Of a stretch of DNA of 64,000 bases, positions 60,120 through 64,000 are shown one piece after another (within the stretch, counting starts at the first letter, position 1; every line of letters starts with the position of its first letter). The position numbers and the translations under genes were made by a program. The stretch lies in the NCBI GenBank assembly GCA_037043015.1, contig CM073327.1:14304727-14368726 (forward strand), written 5' to 3'. Source of the DNA: Bryum argenteum (lineage: Eukaryota; Streptophyta; Bryopsida; Bryales; Bryaceae). The notes below the pieces were generated by a model. It was not told where the DNA came from. It saw only the letters and a list, made by a program, of their open reading frames with translations, and made no database searches.

Positions 60120-60755
60120 TTAGAGTTGTGATGTCTTCCTCCTTGCAAGCTCTCTTATTGATGACATCTTGTTTGAGTTGATTGAGTTGGACAATGCAGC
60201 CACCCTTGTAAGATTTTCCTCCATTATAGTCTCTAAAGAAATGTCAACATCAATGTCCTCGTTGCACTCTGTAGAAGAAGCTTGTACTTGTAATTCAGTG
60301 TTGTTGAACAAGATTTTTGACAAATTATCCAACATAGCTTCCTTTTGGAAGTTGGTGTCAAGGCTCTTAACAATTATGTTTGTGTCCATCATTTGCTAAT
60401 CATGTCCGTTCGTTGTGAAACATTGATCCAAGCCATGTAAAGCCAATGACATATATGAGGCTTTAATGTGCTCATCTTGAAATCCATTTGCACATCCTCC
60501 TGTCCTTTTAATTGGCTAAAAATAGTATCCATAGTAAACTTGCTAAAGTCTTGGCGAAACGCATGCTTGAAAGGACAACGTCCGATGGTTGATAAATACT
60601 TGTGCAATTTGCCGGTACATAGAGTATAAGAATTTCCGGATAATGTGTCCTCATCCAATCTCGAAAATCTTTGCTAATGTGCACACTCCAACACTCAATG
60701 AGCCATATCATCTCTTGATTTGCCGGTAGTGACATTTGGTGAATTTGTGCATCAA
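60120..60755 (-). pseudogene. pogo/Tigger-like transposase, C-terminal part
   Basis: This is the C-terminal half of a DDE-superfamily (pogo/Tigger, CENP-B-related) transposase. It reads QMSLPANQEMIWLIECWSVH (about 60738-60675), then YVPANCTSIYQPSDV (about 60620-60580), and after a frame change FKHAFRQDFSKFTMDTIFSQ and the ICHWLYMAW segment. Another stop and frame change near 60400 precede the acidic tail that ends at TAA (60120). The N-terminal half is at 62739-63865, across an LTR-like insertion. Multiple lesions mean it is inactive. Confidence 0.8.
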
Positions 60756-60760
60756 GATAA
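60756..60760. repeat. 5-bp target duplication, left copy
   Basis: GATAA occurs here and at 62739-62743, flanking the TG..CA element. Removing the element and one copy brings the two transposase halves into register. Confidence 0.85.
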
Positions 60761-62738
60761 TGTGAACCCGCGAAACGGTTCACTCTAGCGGGAATGCATT
60801 TCCGCAAGGTTTTGCGCTTAATTGTCCTATTTTTATGAGTTAGTTAAGGCATTTTAGCTTGTTGCCTTGTTATTTGCTTGTAACCCACTCTAGGTGGGAG
60901 GTTTTTGCCCAATTGGCCCCTTACCCTCTTCATCCCTAGTGGTGTTCAACCACTTGGGGTTTAACCCTGTGGATGAAATTGGTACCTAGGACGGATGAAA
61001 GTCCGTCCTTGGTTGGATGAAGCTTTTTGCTTCAACCTCCCTGATTCAAGCAGTGAAGGGAGAGAGTTTTTTTGAAGCGTGGTGTGTGTTTTTTGAATCT
61101 AGATCTAGTTTTTGAGAGAGTGTGGCCGTTGTGAATCTTGGGAAGTGGGTGGTCCTTTGGAACTTGGTTCTTGACGGCCGTTTTGGAACAAGTGTGTGTG
61201 TGTGAGCTTGGGGAGTGTTTTAGGGAAAAAGAAAAGATCTACCTCTAATTTTTGTGATTGACCGATTTTTGAACGCTGTTGCTGGACTTTGGAGAGCCAT
61301 ATCTCGAGATCTAGGAGGAACTGGGAGACGCCCTTTTGGATTCGGGAGCGCCTTTAAGTGGTCTTTCCAAAAAGACTAGGCGCGACTTCAGTGGATCAAG
61401 GACGGAGGAGTGGTGGCCGATCAAGTGGAGGTGGGTCTGCTGCGACGGGTAGTTAGAAGATCTGACTTTGGAGAGCCATATCTCGAGATTTAGGAGGAAC
61501 TGGGAGACGCCCTTTTGGATTCGGAAGTGCCTTCAAGTGGTCTTTCTAAAAAGACTAGGCGCGACTTCAGTGGAGCAAAGACGGAGGAGTGGTGGCCGAT
61601 CAAGTGGAGGTGGGTCTGTTGCGGCGGCAGTTAGAAGGTCCGACTTTGGAGAGCCATATCTCGAGATCTAGGAGGAACTGAAAAACGTGCTTTTGGATTC
61701 AAGTGCGTCATCAAGACATCTTTCCAGCAAGCTAAAGGTTGCTCCAAGAGGAGCAAGAACAAGGAACTGACGGCCATTTTTGTGGTCAGGGATCCAGGAG
61801 CAGTAGCATCCGGAATCGAAGGGAGCCCCTCTCTCACTCTAAATCCTTGGATCTTTTGTTTTTTTGTGTGGGATTGATTAGTTTGAGTGTTAGAGAACCT
61901 TATTTAAAAAAATTGGTGATTGTATTCACCTCAAAAAGCAATAATTAGTTGTATGCTTGCTTGGAATTGTGATGAGATGGGTTGCCTTGTAAGTATTGGA
62001 GTGTGTTGAATTGTTTTGGTTGTTCTCTTGGTATGTGAGTTTATTGGCATGATGCATGGAAATTTGCATGTTGGTGGTTGTGTTGATTGAATTGGTGAAG
62101 TTAAATGCTTTGTAGTTTCTTAGTTAAAGTAAAGTGATCCGGTGAGGTTAGAGCGCGGGCGGCTACGCCCAATTCAATGGATCGAGTAGAGTTTGCGTAG
62201 TCTTGGGGCTAATTTTTAGGGTTTTGAGTATGGCGGGAAGCGCTCCCGATTCTCTTTAGAAGATGAGCCTGGAGTTTAAATAGGTGTAGGGTGACATCCC
62301 AGGGGTTAGGATCTTTGTTAAGTGATATCTTTATGGATTGGAGGTAATTGGAATGACTTGTGAAGTGGTTTAAGTTGAAATTTCTCCTCTTTAGGTATTT
62401 AAGTGAATGTTGGAGTATTTGAATTGATGTGGTTTTAGGGGTTTAAGGGTGCAATGGGCCCAAAATAACCTCATTTTTATTAATGAAGTGTCTAGGTAAG
62501 GGTAGGTAGGCGATTTGGGATTGTGGTGGCCGATTAATAGTCGTTCTAGAGAAGTAAGGCGTGTTGAACTTAATTAGAGTGACTTGAATTGTTCTACCAT
62601 TCCAATCCCATACTTAAAAGCTAAAAAAATCACTCACATTCAAGTTTTGTCCATTCTTGGAAGGGGTTGTCACTCTACCCACACCCCCTTCGCCCACCTT
62701 GTCTTGCACTTCCTTCTTAGGAGGGATTTGGTGTTACA
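60761..62738. mobile_element. 1,978-bp LTR-like insertion (TG..CA, 5-bp TSD)
   Basis: The element begins TGTGAACCCG and ends GGTGTTACA, so it has TG..CA ends with a short terminal inverse (TGT.AAC / GTTACA). It is flanked by GATAA duplicated on both sides. These are hallmarks of retroviral-type integration, so a solo LTR or a short non-coding LTR element is the best reading. There is no coding frame of a retroelement. It contains a roughly 178-bp tandem repeat. It interrupts the pogo-like transposase in mid-codon sequence. Confidence 0.75.
61285..61740. repeat. about 178-bp tandem repeat, 2.5 copies
   Basis: The phrase GACTTTGGAGAGCCATATCT recurs at 61285, 61464 and 61642 (periods 179 and 178 bp). 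The first two units are nearly identical, and the third diverges after GGAGGAACTG. The repeat lies inside the LTR-like element. Confidence 0.9.
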
Positions 62739-62743
62739 GATAA
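62739..62743. repeat. 5-bp target duplication, right copy
   Basis: GATAA, identical to 60756-60760. Confidence 0.85.
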
Positions 62744-63865
62744 GGTCAAAGAATCTTCTCGACAAACTCTTTGCATGTGTCTAGCGTAGACCAATGATTG
62801 TAACTATAGGAAATATTCCACCCCAGACATTTCACACTCATTTCTACCCCCTTCAAGCTTAGGTAAAGTTTTTGTGGTGGTACCTTGGAAAATGACTTGG
62901 AAAGGCAAGCAATGTCCATTGGCCGCCGAAGAGACTCTCACTATAATTTCAGTCCCATGTACTTTGATATGTTTTGCTCCTCGAGTCTCCCATGTCCTTG
63001 ATCCTCCTGTGGGTACTAAGTGAATGCCTGTTTGGTCAGTGTTCACAACCAATTCTTTGGGTATGTTGTGGACTTTCACTAAATAAGCACACCATTGTGT
63101 CATTGTCTTACCTTGTTCTTTGAAATCTCTTGGGAGTTTACCAACTGTTGTAGTCGGAGCCCTGTAACTCCAATTAAGTTCAACTTTCACAAAATGTTTT
63201 GTCCATTCATAAGATACTTTGAATGCTGTAGAATGTGTACCCTTAAGGATATGCGGAGCTTTGTCAAGCATAATAGCCTTGATCAATGGCTGAATACAAA
63301 CCGCATAGAGAGGTTGTCCTGCCTTCCTCATCTTCTTCAAAATTGCACAAATCTCTTCTTTCAACATAGGGTGAGAGTTTAAAATCGGGCAATGTTGAGC
63401 GGATTTGGCAAAGTGCCAAATTCCACACAACGCTTGTATGTGTCTTTCAAGTCTTCATTTGGATGAAACCATTCTCTCATAGAGGATTTGGATAAATTGT
63501 CATACACACAAGAGAGATCTCCAGATTTTCTATAGGCTGACCTTAAGAAATTCCATGCTCCTCCAATGTTGCGATGTTGTTTCATTGCATTGAAAATAGG
63601 AGGCCACAAAAGAGAAGTAAACCAGTTTGTATAAGAACCTCTAGGCTTCTTTGTCTCCGCTGATCACTTCATCTTCTCCACCTTTGGCTTCAACAATATC
63701 TTCTCTGTTTGTCTTGGTCTGCCTACACACCATTTGAAAATCTCTTTGCTTGGTCATGACTGCTCCCTCTCCAACCTCTGGTTCAAAGTACAAAACTCCT
63801 TCGCAATTTCCACTTCTCTCTCTCTCTTGTAATAGGAACAAATGCAAAGTCTATTGTTTGTTGTT
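62739..63865 (-). pseudogene. pogo/Tigger-like transposase, N-terminal and catalytic part
   Basis: From about 63865 (MVPKQQTIDFAF) the frame passes through several shifts to WNFLRSAYRKSGDLSCVYDN (about 63560) and an HTH-like segment with PMLKEEICAILKKMRKAGQP. The catalytic core has LVVNTDQTGIHLVPTGGSRT at about 63050-62990; NTDQT holds the first DDE aspartate and matches the pogo/Tigger (N)xDxT motif. After SAANGHCLPFQVIFQGTT the frame shifts near 62830 and continues HWSTLDTCKEFVEKIL to a TGA at about 62750. It then meets the GATAA duplication and the LTR-like insertion. The C-terminal half is at 60120-60755. Confidence 0.8.
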
Positions 63866-64000
63866 TAGGCACCATGATTGAACTTTCTCTCATACACAAG
63901 CACAAGCGAATGAAAATACATACAAAAGTGAAAAGGGAGGAGAAACACTCTAAAGTAATTCAAAAGGGACCACTTAAGCAAGATTAGGGTATGTACCGTA
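63866..64000. other. right edge, no feature
   Basis: This short AT-rich flank upstream of the transposase remnant may contain the element's terminal repeat. The partner end was not identified. Confidence 0.3.

Overview
This is nuclear DNA of a land plant. Genes have many short exons with GT..AG introns and are separated by kilobases of AT-rich, transposon-derived sequence. The recognisable proteins are plant ones: phi-class glutathione S-transferases, a bifunctional mRNA capping enzyme, an armadillo-repeat kinesin (ARK type), an F-box relic and a PWWP-like protein. A seed-free plant is possible from the style of the repeats, but the sequence does not prove it. There are no organelle, bacterial or viral genes.

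Layout. 1-26.3 kb is a tandem GST array on the minus strand. Copy 1 (7950-10241) is intact with five exons and 219 codons. Copy 2 (11311-25637) is split inside exon 2 by a 10,731-bp Mutator-like element (13576-24306) flanked by a 10-bp target duplication. A third copy of the GST 5' flank at 1-440 implies another GST gene left of the window. The Mutator-like element carries a decayed SWIM-type transposase (minus) and, divergently, a multi-exon cargo gene (plus) combining an RGG-rich N-terminus, a ParB-like DGNHR motif and a C-terminal amino-methyltransferase-like motif. This cargo is the most unusual thing in the window. Small elements with diagnostic target duplications are scattered here: TTAA-flanked piggyBac-like hairpins, CACTA-type MITEs and an 815-bp element with a 9-bp duplication.

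26.3-32 kb is repeat debris and minisatellites. 32-40.5 kb holds the capping enzyme (plus, 16 coding exons, 676 aa), preceded by a probable spliced 5' UTR. 43.5-45.2 kb has a PWWP-like gene with a frame break. 46.5-47.7 kb has an F-box pseudogene. 49.2-56.1 kb has the kinesin (minus, 19 exons, 1112 aa) with motor, long coiled coil and C-terminal armadillo repeats. 56.7-64 kb is repeats and a pogo/Tigger-like transposase pseudogene (minus) that was split by a 1,978-bp LTR-like insertion with a 5-bp duplication.

The capping enzyme and the kinesin are conserved housekeeping genes. The GST array is a stress/detoxification cluster being reshaped by duplication and transposon insertion. Exon coordinates for both GSTs, the capping enzyme and the kinesin were read by hand; in each, splice sites and codon phase close exactly (for GST copy 2, only once the insertion and one duplicate copy are discounted).
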